A stretch of 64,000 bases of DNA from Bin87 sp034423595. GTDB lineage: Bacteria; Chloroflexota; Dehalococcoidia; Lucifugimonadales; UBA3495. The translations under genes and the position numbers were made by a program. Positions within the stretch are counted from its first letter, which is position 1. Each line of letters begins with the position of its first letter. Below, one piece after another: positions 1-8,135 of the stretch. The notes below the pieces were generated by a model that worked only from the letters and a program-made list of their open reading frames with translations, searched no databases and was not told the DNA's origin. The stretch covers positions 806,001 through 870,000 of the forward strand of contig OZ242258.1 in assembly GCA_965207025.1 (NCBI GenBank), read 5' to 3'.

Positions 1-235
1 CATCCACCTCGATGGTCCGGTCGCCCGTGGTCTGGATCACGAGGGTGTTTGCCGTAATGCCCCTTTGCAGCATGGCGCTCGTCAGCGCCGACACGTCCAC
101 CGTCTCGTGCTCCGGGCCGGTCGGGCCTTCCAGCGTAACGGCTTTCCCGTCGTACCGCACGACTTTGCGGTGGGCGCGTTGGAGCAGGCGGCGATACCAT
201 GGCGTTTTCGCTTCGTGTGTTCGTTGTCTGCTCAT
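1..235 (-). CDS. Hypothetical protein, N-terminal part, cut by window edge
   Basis: An open frame begins at an ATG at 235 and runs off the left edge, giving 78 residues. The start is very basic (many Arg, Lys and His), followed by a stretch with alternating acidic and hydrophobic residues that reads like a soluble beta-rich domain. No stop interrupts it and its codon use resembles the neighbouring genes, whereas the overlapping plus-strand frames give Arg/Ser/Cys-rich nonsense typical of shadows. No family is recognised. It is divergent from the PH-domain gene at 911. Confidence 0.55.
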   Translation of the reverse strand, partial: MSRQRTHEAKTPWYRRLLQRAHRKVVRYDGKAVTLEGPTGPEHETVDVSALTSAMLQRGITANTLVIQTTGDRTIEVD

Positions 236-910
236 TGCGCCGTCCCGTCGGCTGGGGTCAGCCGATGTTATCACCCGCGCCCGTACGTCTCTTGTTCCGT
301 GCCTGTCCTATGCCGCGCCCAGAGCGCCTGGTTTCGGCTCTCCAGTTTCGGGTGGTGTTTGGGGCCATAAATCCCCGTGCAGACTGACTCGTAGTCTCTC
401 CGTGTCTCCCTGCTGCGTCCTACGTTTTATTCGAGGGCAGCGGGCGGCGCCATTTCCTTGACAACCTTTCGCGCCGTGGCTATCGTCGTGAACGCCACAG
501 TCGAGGCTCCGGCGCTCTGCGCCACCTCAAATTATGCGGGTTTGACCGCCCTGGTAGGCATTCGTGCCTCCTAGCGGAACTCGCATTTGGAGCCGGCGAC
601 TGTGGCAAGAAGCCTATCCAGTGGCCGCTAGGGGGTTCCAGATGCGGATTTCCCCGCAACTCCTGTGTCCCGCCACCAGTCCCGGTGGCGCCCCCCGTTC
701 AAGCCGGCCGCACTGCACCAGATTGGCTGTGCCTGCGCCTTCGGCATCGTGCCTGTTTCGTAGCGCGGTATTCCCAGAGAGCGGAAGCCCGCTGCGTCGG
801 ACGATCCTTCCCGGCGATCTCACCTTTCGTTCCGCATCTCTGGCGTCTGCCGGGACCGTGATCCCGAGGGTTTGTGCGCGGCCATTCCGATTGTTTGACT
901 GGGAGGAAAC
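236..910. other. Intergenic stretch, no convincing gene
   Basis: Open frames here (plus 564-989, minus 614-1693) have shadow-like composition and no ribosome binding site. The only signal I can support is a promoter-like pair at 458-486. The stretch may hold a decayed gene. Confidence 0.4.
458..486 (+). promoter_or_regulatory. Candidate sigma70-type promoter
   Basis: TTGACA at 458-463, a 17-bp spacer, then TATCGT at 481-486. The -35 is perfect and the -10 weak. It points towards the gene at 911 but lies over 400 bp upstream, so its target is uncertain. Confidence 0.3.
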
Positions 911-1459
911 ATGGGGATCGCGTCGAAACTGCCCGTGGCCACTTGGGTCGGGATCGGGTATATCGTCGTATTGGTCATTCTGCTGGTAGCCGCGCCGATT
1001 GCGGGAGCCGTTTGGGGTGGTGCGGGAGCGGTCGTATTGGTGCCCTACTTGTTCATTGCGAGCGCCCGGGCGAACACCCGGTGGTTTCAGGGTGCGCAGG
1101 CAAGTCTCGCGCCTGGCGAAACGGTTCGGTACGCGTGGAAATCTGGGTTCCCGTCGATGGGGGAGAAGTGGGTCGTTATCACCACGGAGAGGTTGCTGGT
1201 CCCGAGGCCGATGATATTTGGCCGGCGGGTGCGCTCGGTCCCGTTCTCCGAGATTTACTTGGCAGACACCTCCGAGCGGGTCTTCGGTATCGGCGCTTAC
1301 GGCGGTGGTCTTATCTTGGGGACGACCCTGTCCAGTCGTTCGCTTGAGGTGGACCTCGTGAACGGTGACGTGGTCAAGGTCACGGCGCCACGCCCGCAGG
1401 TGTTGCGTCAGCAGCTGGTCGATGCCGTCTCCGACTGGGCGCAGCGTCAAACGCCGTGA
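911..1459 (+). CDS. Membrane-anchored bacterial PH-domain protein
   Basis: 182 residues starting at ATG 911, with a GGAGG-type ribosome binding site immediately upstream. Residues about 10-52 form two hydrophobic segments with a short turn. The soluble remainder resembles bacterial PH-like domains (bPH, YdbT/YcxB type): a LAPGE motif near residue 67, then the strand pattern around KWVVITTERLLV and a short helix near the C-terminus. In that family the domain is a small beta barrel on the cytoplasmic face of the membrane; ligand and role are unknown here. It seems monocistronic. The domain call rests on pattern recognition only. Confidence 0.7.
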   Translation: MGIASKLPVATWVGIGYIVVLVILLVAAPIAGAVWGGAGAVVLVPYLFIASARANTRWFQGAQASLAPGETVRYAWKSGFPSMGEKWVVITTERLLVPRPMIFGRRVRSVPFSEIYLADTSERVFGIGAYGGGLILGTTLSSRSLEVDLVNGDVVKVTAPRPQVLRQQLVDAVSDWAQRQTP

Positions 1460-1753
1460 TGCTGTTCGCCGCCGCGCCTTTCTGCTCTTTGTCGGTGAAG
1501 CCGAGGCCGATACGGGCGTCAGTACGCCAGTATTTCCAGTCACTACGTCTACCCGCCGCGGTGAGCCTGTCCTCCTCCTCTTCGGGGTCAGACTGAGCGA
1601 CGGCTGGCTGGGCAGCAACGAATTGCGGGATACATACGAACGCCGGCGCGAGGGCAACGCCCCACAAGGTGCCGCGGGCGCAAAGCCGCACATTCCGATT
1701 TCAGGACGTGCTGAAGAAGCGAACCAGGGCGAGACGCTCCAAGGAAATACGCC

Positions 1754-2704
1754 ATGAGAATCGCGATCAAGTTAGGGCTGGCGACGGTCATCGCCGCAAT
1801 GATGGTTTGGACGTTGGCATGCGGCGCCGAGACGGCGGGAGACCGACCACCGGAGCCGGAACTGCGTGAATCCGAAACCATACTGGAGGCCACCGCGACA
1901 GCACCAGCCACCGAAGAGCAACCGACTCGACCAGACGCGACCGAAGTCAGGACGAACAGTACGGAGGTGCGAGGGACGCTGATACCCACACCGGAGGTCC
2001 AGACTGACGGCGGGACGAACCGGGCCGTGACCGAAGAGCCCAGTCCAACGAGAAGGGACGGTGAGGTATACGTGGCGCCAAAGCACGTACCGACCGAGAC
2101 GCCGACACCGAACCCGACACCGACACTGGACGCCGGAGTACAGCCGGAGACGGTATGGGACCGCTACAGCCGGGAGGAATACCTCGCGCTGATACCAGAC
2201 CCAGCACCGGGCGTGTCGTGGGGACAGGTCATCCCAACGGGAGAACGATACGAACCCGACGTGACCCCGGACGGCATGAAGCGTGAGCCACACTCAACGA
2301 CCGGGGCAGAACGCGAAATGGCACTTCAACTGGAGCCCAAGATGGCCGAAGCGGTCACACGGACGGAGGCCTCATTCCTAGGAGACGCCAGATTGGGCGG
2401 GTCGGACGTCTACGCGAAGCGGATTGTCAGGCAATGGGAGTGGGTACACCCGGAGATCCCGCTGGCGCGAATGATCGTGGAGGCCGAGCTGTACCTAAGC
2501 CGGACGTCACCGACCCCGCGCACGGTATGGCGCGGAGGAGCGCACTTCATCATGAAAGACACGTACAGGAAGGCCGGGACTCGCTGGCAGACCGTGTACG
2601 AGCCCGAGCTGATCGGCCCGGTGGTCGTCGAGGAGACGACGTGCGAGGGGACACTGATGCCGTACGGGATAAGCGGCAGGTTTGGCCACACGTGCAGCCC
2701 GTAG
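1754..2704 (+). CDS. Thr/Pro/Glu-rich lipoprotein of unknown function
   Basis: 316 residues from ATG 1754, with an AAGGAAA ribosome binding site. The N-terminus is a lipoprotein signal: a basic start, a hydrophobic core and the lipobox TLAC with Cys23 as the lipidation site. Residues about 27-130 are low-complexity Thr, Pro and Glu-rich, as in extended surface linkers. Residues about 135-316 form a compact domain with several Trp and Tyr residues and two Cys close to the C-terminus that could form a disulfide. No family is recognised. It is expected to be anchored on the outer face of the cytoplasmic membrane. Confidence 0.75.
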   Translation: MRIAIKLGLATVIAAMMVWTLACGAETAGDRPPEPELRESETILEATATAPATEEQPTRPDATEVRTNSTEVRGTLIPTPEVQTDGGTNRAVTEEPSPTRRDGEVYVAPKHVPTETPTPNPTPTLDAGVQPETVWDRYSREEYLALIPDPAPGVSWGQVIPTGERYEPDVTPDGMKREPHSTTGAEREMALQLEPKMAEAVTRTEASFLGDARLGGSDVYAKRIVRQWEWVHPEIPLARMIVEAELYLSRTSPTPRTVWRGGAHFIMKDTYRKAGTRWQTVYEPELIGPVVVEETTCEGTLMPYGISGRFGHTCSP

Positions 2705-3201
2705 GCCAGCGGGTTGATTGAGCGCGTCGGAATGGCCGGAAGAGGATTACAACCGCGGCAGTGTGATCCTGCTGAAGAACGGTTGCCCGCAGCACCCGCC
2801 CGAAACGACAAGCGAGAAAGGAAAAGAACCAAGCGATAACCGTATTGCCATCTGGCTCGGCCGGTCAGGATGAAGAAAAATGTCCCGCACGCTGTGGTCC
2901 GGTCTGTGACGCGTCGCGTTCAACAGCCAGGCCATCGGCTATGGCGCGACCTGGCAGGATGCGGCCTACAGAAGGGATTTCTCTACTGCGATTCGGGCCA
3001 GCCAAGGTGGCAAAGGGCTGCCTGCCGGCGGGTTTGGTATTCACGGACCAAACTGTGCCGATCGGGGTTTCGCTGGGCGTGCTAACCGTGCTCGCCGGTT
3101 GGCGATAGCAGCGGTCCGGTATCCACACGATCTAGCTGTCGCCCAACGCGCGGAGCGGCCTTGGTTGCGCCTCGATTGGTGTCCGCCATGGAATTCCCGC
3201 C
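2705..3201. other. Intergenic stretch, no supported gene
   Basis: Several short frames overlap here on both strands (for example minus 2865-3128 and plus 2845-3108), but none has a ribosome binding site or recognisable domain. It may contain remnants of decayed genes at the edge of the accessory island. Confidence 0.4.
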
Positions 3202-3492
3202 TTACGCCCTGTCAAGCCGAATGGTTGCCTCTCCGCGCGCCCGGGGCCGTCCTGTGACCCCGCGCGGGCCACGAACTGTCGTCTCGGTGAGGTTCCGGGT
3301 GTGGGTTTCCAACAGGGGCGTCAGAGCATCGGTCGCTGGGTTGGCGGAAACTTCAGATGGAGCCCCGCGCGTCCTTGCGCCTGGGTCCGGCTCGGTCACG
3401 ATGACATTCTCTCCAAAGCGGCGTGACCGGTGGTTACTTCGTCCCATAGTGGCGCGGCTGGAGACGGGATTGCCAAGCGTTACACTGACCAC
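3202..3492 (-). CDS. Possible small hypothetical protein
   Basis: A 96-residue frame starting at GTG 3492, just 25 bp after the stop of the zinc-ribbon gene on the same strand. The composition is hydrophilic, rich in Arg, Thr and Pro, without motifs I recognise and without a clear ribosome binding site. Listed because of its position in the same transcription direction as the island genes; it could equally be a chance frame. Confidence 0.25.
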   Translation of the reverse strand: MVSVTLGNPVSSRATMGRSNHRSRRFGENVIVTEPDPGARTRGAPSEVSANPATDALTPLLETHTRNLTETTVRGPRGVTGRPRARGEATIRLDRA

Positions 3493-3517
3493 TGTTCAGA
3501 TCCGCGTGGTCAACCTT

Positions 3518-4185
3518 TCAACTGGTTCCTTCTCCTGTTCCGCCTTTGGTTACGTATGTTTTCCAGTAGCGTCTGTGCCTCGTCACGCAGTCGTGGCAGC
3601 GGGTCTGACCTTCGGGCCTGGGTTTGCCGCAGTCGCGGCACAGGGCTAGCGAGTCGCGCTCGGCCCTGAGCTTGGCCTGTTTTTCGCGTCGCCGTTTTTT
3701 GTAGGCCTCGCTGCGGGTCCTCTTCGGTGCCGGGCGCACTTCTTGCACGTGCACTTGCGCGGATGGGCTGCCAGTCGACTTCACGCTGGTGTCGAGGTCT
3801 GGTTCTATCGGGAGTTCCGCTTGAGTCGCGAGTTCGGCTTGACCCGGGAGCCCTTCGCGTAACTGTTCAGACTTGAGGGGATCTGCGGGGTTTTCGGCCC
3901 GTCACGAAGTGGGAGCCAAGTACGGAAACTCTCCAATGGGCGGATTGGATCCCCTCAAACGTGAACAGTTACCCCTTCGCTGTCGGCTTGACTTGCGGGT
4001 TTAGCCTTCTTGTGCTTAGGTGACCGCGGCTTCCCTGCTTTCGATGTTCTGCGCCGCTCGCGTAGGGCAATCACGAATGTGGATTCGAAAGTGCGCTCTT
4101 TAGAAATCCCTGCTTCGCCACACCAATCCCCGCGCACTTCTTCGGTGGATTGGGGCTTATGGATCTGTGCACACAGGAAACCCAA
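3518..4185 (-). pseudogene. Zinc-ribbon protein gene split by a miniature element
   Basis: Two frames on the minus strand, 4185-3955 (TTG start) and 3897-3518, are halves of one gene. Removing the 114-bp element plus one copy of its 8-bp target duplication joins them exactly in frame into a 181-residue protein. The N-terminal half is rich in Lys and Arg; the C-terminal half carries a basic helix with an RTRSEAYK motif followed by a C-x2-C-x10-C-x2-C zinc ribbon. The ribbon half is clearly homologous to the protein at 5730-6431. The gene lies 35 bp downstream of the nuclease-like gene on the same strand. With the insertion, upstream translation stops at 3957. The ribbon half alone could still start at GTG 3784. 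Function unknown; nucleic-acid binding is an inference from the basic helix and ribbon. Confidence 0.8.
3859..3972. mobile_element. 114-bp MITE with 8-bp target duplication
   Basis: Terminal inverted repeats of 25 bp at 3859-3883 and 3948-3972 match at 22 positions; the outer 11 bases (GTAACTGTTCA) match perfectly. The element is bounded on both sides by the identical octamer CCCTTCGC (3851-3858 and 3973-3980). GTAA ends with an 8-bp duplication fit the IS66 family as I know it, so a non-autonomous IS66-type element is the likely source. It has no coding capacity and interrupts the zinc-ribbon gene. Confidence 0.88.
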
Positions 4186-4220
4186 GGCATTGCATCAACC
4201 GTCCCAGTGCATGACAACCT

Positions 4221-5297
4221 TCATTGGATTTGGTGAACTTGGTCGACAAACTGGATGAGCAGGATGTGGTGAAAAACCGAAAGGTCCTCGGTCGACCACA
4301 GCGGATTTCCGAGCAAGTTGTATGTCGAGTGATTGGATAAGATCAGGGAGTACCGCGGCTTCCGTGACTTTCCTATGTTTGCTTGGTGCTTCAAAGCGCG
4401 CGCTCTTTTTCTGCCGATTACCCGGAGCAAAGCATCTTCTACTTCTTCGAGCGTTTCGTCTTTTTCCCGTGCTACTCTCGCGATGGTCTCTTCCAAGCGG
4501 CGGTTGCTGGCACTGATCGTCCATTTCCTCATGTCTGGTACCGAGGTTATTTCAACCAAAGTCTCCTCGCCGTCGATCAACGCGGCGTAATCAGGAAACT
4601 CGTTGGCACCGTTCGGGTGTTGTCTATCTTCGGCGACACGGTGTCCGGAGGCCGACAGAAACTTGTAAGCGAGTTCCCAAGCGGCCCGTTCTGTATATTC
4701 CTGTTGTTTCAGGACCGGAGCTTGTGCAGCCAGAGGCATCGCTCCCTCCCGAGGTACGTAAGCGGCGAATGACGGGTCGATTGGATTGTTCAGACACAGA
4801 TGAACTCCGATTTCGGGAGCGGAGATATCCAAACATTGTTCCAAGACAGCCAAGGATGTGGTGCCGGAACTCGTGGAAATATGGATCGACTTACTGACCC
4901 GTCCGAGGGATTTGTCGTCCAAGCGGGGCAACCTCTCCGGGAACGTTGCTAGTTGTTTCCTGACCCGTTCCTTAGCGCCTTTCGTGTAGAAAATGGTCAC
5001 CGAATCGACACCATGCGCGAAACCGGGGTCGCTCTCGTTATATTGATAGAGGTCCCGGATCGCAATCTCAAGGCCACCAGATCCGTCAATTGGCATTGAT
5101 TCGGGGTGGGTCCCAGCTTGTTCTAGTGTGTACCAAGTGCGGTAGTCATAGAATATCTGCACGATCCGCAGGATTTCCGAAGGCGAACCCTGAATCGCCA
5201 GAGGACGCCGCGAGAGATCGGGATGGTCGTTGTCCACGATGTACGTTTGGGCTCCGCGCGGGGGGAAGAAGGGCAAATTCATAGGGTTGTTCATCAT
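4221..5297 (-). CDS. Putative PD-(D/E)xK-like nuclease-fold protein
   Basis: 358 residues from one of two adjacent ATGs at 5297 and 5294; the ribosome binding site is weak. The first 190 residues match nothing I know. Residues about 200-260 contain a helix, then FPDYAAL (Asp236) and TLVEITS (Glu249), the spacing of a PD-(D/E)xK nuclease core, but the expected Lys is Thr251. A long charged helix follows (about 265-305), then a hydrophobic strand near RYSLILSNHS. The gene looks more AT-rich than its surroundings, suggesting transfer. It reads into the split zinc-ribbon gene 35 bp downstream, implying a two-gene unit. The nuclease call is an inference; a non-catalytic relative is possible. Confidence 0.55.
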   Translation of the reverse strand: MMNNPMNLPFFPPRGAQTYIVDNDHPDLSRRPLAIQGSPSEILRIVQIFYDYRTWYTLEQAGTHPESMPIDGSGGLEIAIRDLYQYNESDPGFAHGVDSVTIFYTKGAKERVRKQLATFPERLPRLDDKSLGRVSKSIHISTSSGTTSLAVLEQCLDISAPEIGVHLCLNNPIDPSFAAYVPREGAMPLAAQAPVLKQQEYTERAAWELAYKFLSASGHRVAEDRQHPNGANEFPDYAALIDGEETLVEITSVPDMRKWTISASNRRLEETIARVAREKDETLEEVEDALLRVIGRKRARALKHQANIGKSRKPRYSLILSNHSTYNLLGNPLWSTEDLSVFHHILLIQFVDQVHQIQ

Positions 5298-5410
5298 TTC
5301 AAGCTAACCCATGCGAGTTTATTCGACGCTCAGGCTCTGCGACCGGGCTGTCTATCTTCAACGTTAAGGGTAACATGAAACTGTGGTTTTTCAGGGCGCA
5401 TTGCCGCACC

Positions 5411-5526
5411 TACTGATGCGTGAGCGAACAGCTAAACCAATCCCTTACGTCATTCTCGCGAAAGCGGGAATCCAGTAAGGCCGGGCGGAAGGAACCCGGG
5501 TTTAGATAATCGTTCACGCATCAGTA
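5411..5526. repeat. 116-bp inverted-repeat element (MITE-like)
   Basis: Arms of 28 bp at 5411-5438 and 5499-5526 match at 24 positions, beginning TACTGATGCGTGA. The interior holds a second hairpin around 5452-5471 built on ATTCTCGC and GCGGGAAT. I found no flanking target duplication, so it may be an old element or a large intergenic hairpin. It lies between the second zinc-ribbon gene and the nuclease-like gene. Confidence 0.6.
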
Positions 5527-5729
5527 AAACGCTACCCAACAAAGGCGGTTGGCTCAAATGTAATGCTACCGAAAATGCGGAGGCAGCCACGCTGTTGACG
5601 GCATGTTCCGGATATCCAGCGCCGCACCTCTGCAATAAGCCATTTCGTCCAGAGGAGCGAAGGCGTATTAGTGCGAATCACGCACCTGATCTCATAGGGG
5701 CGGACCGGGTTTGAGACGTGTTTCGTAGA

Positions 5730-6431
5730 TCAGGTGGCGTCTGGCGTGGTGACCTGCCGGATTTCCTTCAGGACTTTGGCCTTGGCCTTTGCTCGTTGTC
5801 CGTACTGGCGGTGCTTGCGCGCGCAGTCCGGACAGCGGGTCTGGTCTTCAACGCTGACTTTGCCGCAATCGCGACAGAGGCCGAGCGATGCGCGTTCTGC
5901 CCTCAGGGACGCTTCTTTCTCGCGTCGCTTCTGTTTGTACGCTTCGCTGCGGGTCCGCTTGGGCTGCTGGTCCGTACCTCGGTGTTCCTGTTCGACGATT
6001 TCTTGCCGGATTTGCTCCGTCAGCTCCGTGTAGTCGGTCCGCAGACGGGGTTTCATGCCTTGCGCCCGCCGTCGATTTTCGGCGTACTGCAGGCTATAGG
6101 CGCGCTGTTTTTCAGCGCAATCCGGGCAGCGGGTTTGTCCTTCGATGGCTTTGTTTGGGCAGGATTTGCAAAGGCCGAGTTCCTTGCGCCGTTGCGCGTT
6201 CTCTTTGGCGAGAACCTGTTTGCGTTCGCGCTTTTGCTCTTCAGTTAGCGGCGGCTTGGGATGCTTGGGAGCGGTCTCCTTTTGGGCGGGTTGCTTGCGC
6301 TTCCGGTGTTTGGTAGGTTTTGCACCCGGGGGATGCTTCCGTTTCTTGCTGCTTGGCCGTTCGTAATGGATGTGATCTGCAAAAAGTTGTGTTTTTAAGG
6401 CGTTTATCCCCTTCCACTGGGGGAGAGAGTT
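5730..6431 (-). pseudogene. Double zinc-ribbon protein gene lacking a start codon
   Basis: The minus frame is open from 6431 to the stop at 5730 (233 codons) and reads as real protein throughout, but no ATG, GTG or TTG occurs in frame before the Met at 6056. The N-terminal part is Lys/Arg/Pro-rich. Two ribbons follow, each C-x2-C-x10-C-x2-C ending TRCPDC; the second is preceded by the same RTRSEAYK helix as in the 3518-4185 gene. The open frame begins 6 bp from the gamma-glutamyltransferase stop, inside a degenerate repetitive hairpin, so the 5' end was probably lost. A shorter 108-residue protein from 6056 with one ribbon could still be made. Confidence 0.6.
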
Positions 6432-6432
6432 T
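6407..6432. repeat. Degenerate REP-like hairpin
   Basis: CCCCTTCC and GGGGGAGAG arms followed by TTTTA. It resembles the cleaner hairpin at 28715-28737 with its trailing CTTTTAG. It sits between the zinc-ribbon frame and the end of the gamma-glutamyltransferase gene. Confidence 0.4.
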
Positions 6433-6436
6433 TATG

Positions 6437-8074
6437 CTAAAAGCCCACAGCCTGCCCGTCGCCGCGGGGATCCGACGCGCCGGTGAGCACTCCACGACGG
6501 CCGTCGCGGACTATCAGTTGCACGCAACCGTGGTAACCGCCCAGCGAATTCTGCACCACGTTGTGCCCCATCCGCTTTAGATCTCGGATGGTGTCGTCCG
6601 GCATCCCCATTTCCATGCGCAACTCGCCGGGACGATTCACCGTCGCGGGATCGGTGCCCGGGAAACTGAACCAGCGCGGCGATTCCACGGCGTCCTGGGG
6701 TTGCAGCCCGCCGTCGATCAGTTTGGTGAGCATCTGTATGCCCACCTGGGGTTGAAGGTCGCCGCCCGGTGTGCCGCCCACTATGGACACCTCGCCATTC
6801 ACCGTAGTGAGGTAGCAATTTAGGGTGTGCATCGTGCGCTTGCCGGGGGCGATGACGTTGGGGTGATCCGGTTCCAGGCTGAAGCCTCGGCCGCCCCGAT
6901 TGTTGAACAGGACGCCGGTTCCGGGAGCCACCACGCCCGAGCCGAAGCCGTTGGACAGGCTGTGAATCCAGCTGACGGCGTTGCCGGCTCCGTCTGCCAC
7001 GCAGAAGTACGTGGTATCGCCCAGGCCGTTGGTGGGCACCAGCGGACGAATCTCGGCCCCGGCCTGGAACGGGTGAATCTGCTCCCGGCGCATATCGGCG
7101 TATTCGGTGGAGAGCAAACCGTCGAGAGGCCATTCGACGAAATTGGGGTCGCCGGCCAGCCGGTTGCGGTCGGAGTACGCGATTTTCTTTGCCTCCACCA
7201 ACAGGTGGATTGCATCCGCGGAGTTCGGCGTCATGGATGTAATGTCGTGTCCAGCAACGATGTTCAGCATTTCCAGCAGCAGGAACCCTTGGGACGGCGG
7301 CCGTGTCTGGTACACGGCATGCTGCCGGTACGTCGTGCTGATGGGTTCGCACACGTCGGCCTGCTGTCCGGCAAAATCAGATTCCGTGAACAGTCCTCCG
7401 TCGGCGGTGGCTTGATTCAGTCCAGCCACCAACTTCGTCGTCAGGTCGCTGCGGTAGTAGGCGTCGGCGCCCCCTTCCGCTACCCGGCGCAGGGAGTTAG
7501 CGAGGTCAGGATTGGCCAGGATTTCGCCTTCTCGCGGTGGCCGCCCGTTTTGCAGGTAAATGTCAGCGGTGGCGGTGTGGCGGGCCAGCAGCTCGGCGCT
7601 GCCGGCAAACGAGCGGGCTATGCCGGACGGCACGGGGAACCCTTGCTCGGCGTACCGAATGGCCGGGGCTATCAGGTCTGGCATTGGTATGGTGCAAAAA
7701 TTACGGTGCATGGCCTCCCATGCGGCCGCTTCGCCCGGCACAGACACGGAGTGCGGGCCGGTTATGGGCATCAGCGCCAAACCCTGGTTCCGGTAATAGT
7801 CAGCCTCTGCCCCGGAGCCGGCCACGCCGCTGCTGTTGATGTTGGTGACTTTTCGGGAAGCGGCGTCGTAGGCCAAAATGAACGAGTCTCCACCCAGCCC
7901 GCATTTGGGCACAAGCGTAACCGCTTCCACGGCTGCTACAGCCAGGGCAGCGTCAAACGCAGTCCCGCCATCCTGTAGGACGCGCAGACCGGCGGCGGCG
8001 GCCAGCGGAGAATCCGAACACACTATGCCATTCTGGCCATGCACGGCGCTGCGGGTGAGGTTGGTGATGGACAT
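6437..8074 (-). CDS. Gamma-glutamyltransferase family protein
   Basis: 545 residues from ATG 8074, with GGAGG eight bases upstream. This is an Ntn-hydrolase of the gamma-glutamyltransferase family, made as a precursor that cleaves itself before a Thr nucleophile. That Thr is most likely Thr354 in GDTTYFCVAD, with the conserved glycine-rich strands LVPKCGLGGDSF (about 55-65) near the start and GGTPGGD near the end. No signal peptide is visible, so it should be cytoplasmic, unlike the periplasmic E. coli enzyme. Substrate may be glutathione-like gamma-glutamyl compounds or another amide, since related enzymes are acylases. It stands alone, with a TATAAT -10 element on its strand at 8135-8140 just beyond the end of folK. 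Confidence 0.9.
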   Translation of the reverse strand: MSITNLTRSAVHGQNGIVCSDSPLAAAAGLRVLQDGGTAFDAALAVAAVEAVTLVPKCGLGGDSFILAYDAASRKVTNINSSGVAGSGAEADYYRNQGLALMPITGPHSVSVPGEAAAWEAMHRNFCTIPMPDLIAPAIRYAEQGFPVPSGIARSFAGSAELLARHTATADIYLQNGRPPREGEILANPDLANSLRRVAEGGADAYYRSDLTTKLVAGLNQATADGGLFTESDFAGQQADVCEPISTTYRQHAVYQTRPPSQGFLLLEMLNIVAGHDITSMTPNSADAIHLLVEAKKIAYSDRNRLAGDPNFVEWPLDGLLSTEYADMRREQIHPFQAGAEIRPLVPTNGLGDTTYFCVADGAGNAVSWIHSLSNGFGSGVVAPGTGVLFNNRGGRGFSLEPDHPNVIAPGKRTMHTLNCYLTTVNGEVSIVGGTPGGDLQPQVGIQMLTKLIDGGLQPQDAVESPRWFSFPGTDPATVNRPGELRMEMGMPDDTIRDLKRMGHNVVQNSLGGYHGCVQLIVRDGRRGVLTGASDPRGDGQAVGF

Positions 8075-8135
8075 GGTTTTGGCCTCCGTTTAGTTAGATG
8101 ACGGTCAGTGGTACGCCTACACGCCAGCGATGGCA

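Noticed and set aside
1380..1691. 103-codon minus frame with a signal-peptide-like start
   Set aside because: The composition is tempting, but it has a GTG start without a binding site and overlaps the end of the PH-domain gene antisense. Left out for lack of support.
614..1693. 359-codon minus-strand open frame
   Set aside because: It runs antisense through the PH-domain gene, is Arg/Pro-rich without a ribosome binding site, and reads like a shadow of GC-rich DNA.
1365..1757. 130-codon plus frame between two real genes
   Set aside because: Overlaps the PH-domain gene in another frame and has shadow-like composition.
3161..3649. 162-codon plus frame
   Set aside because: Overlaps the zinc-ribbon gene antisense; no ribosome binding site.
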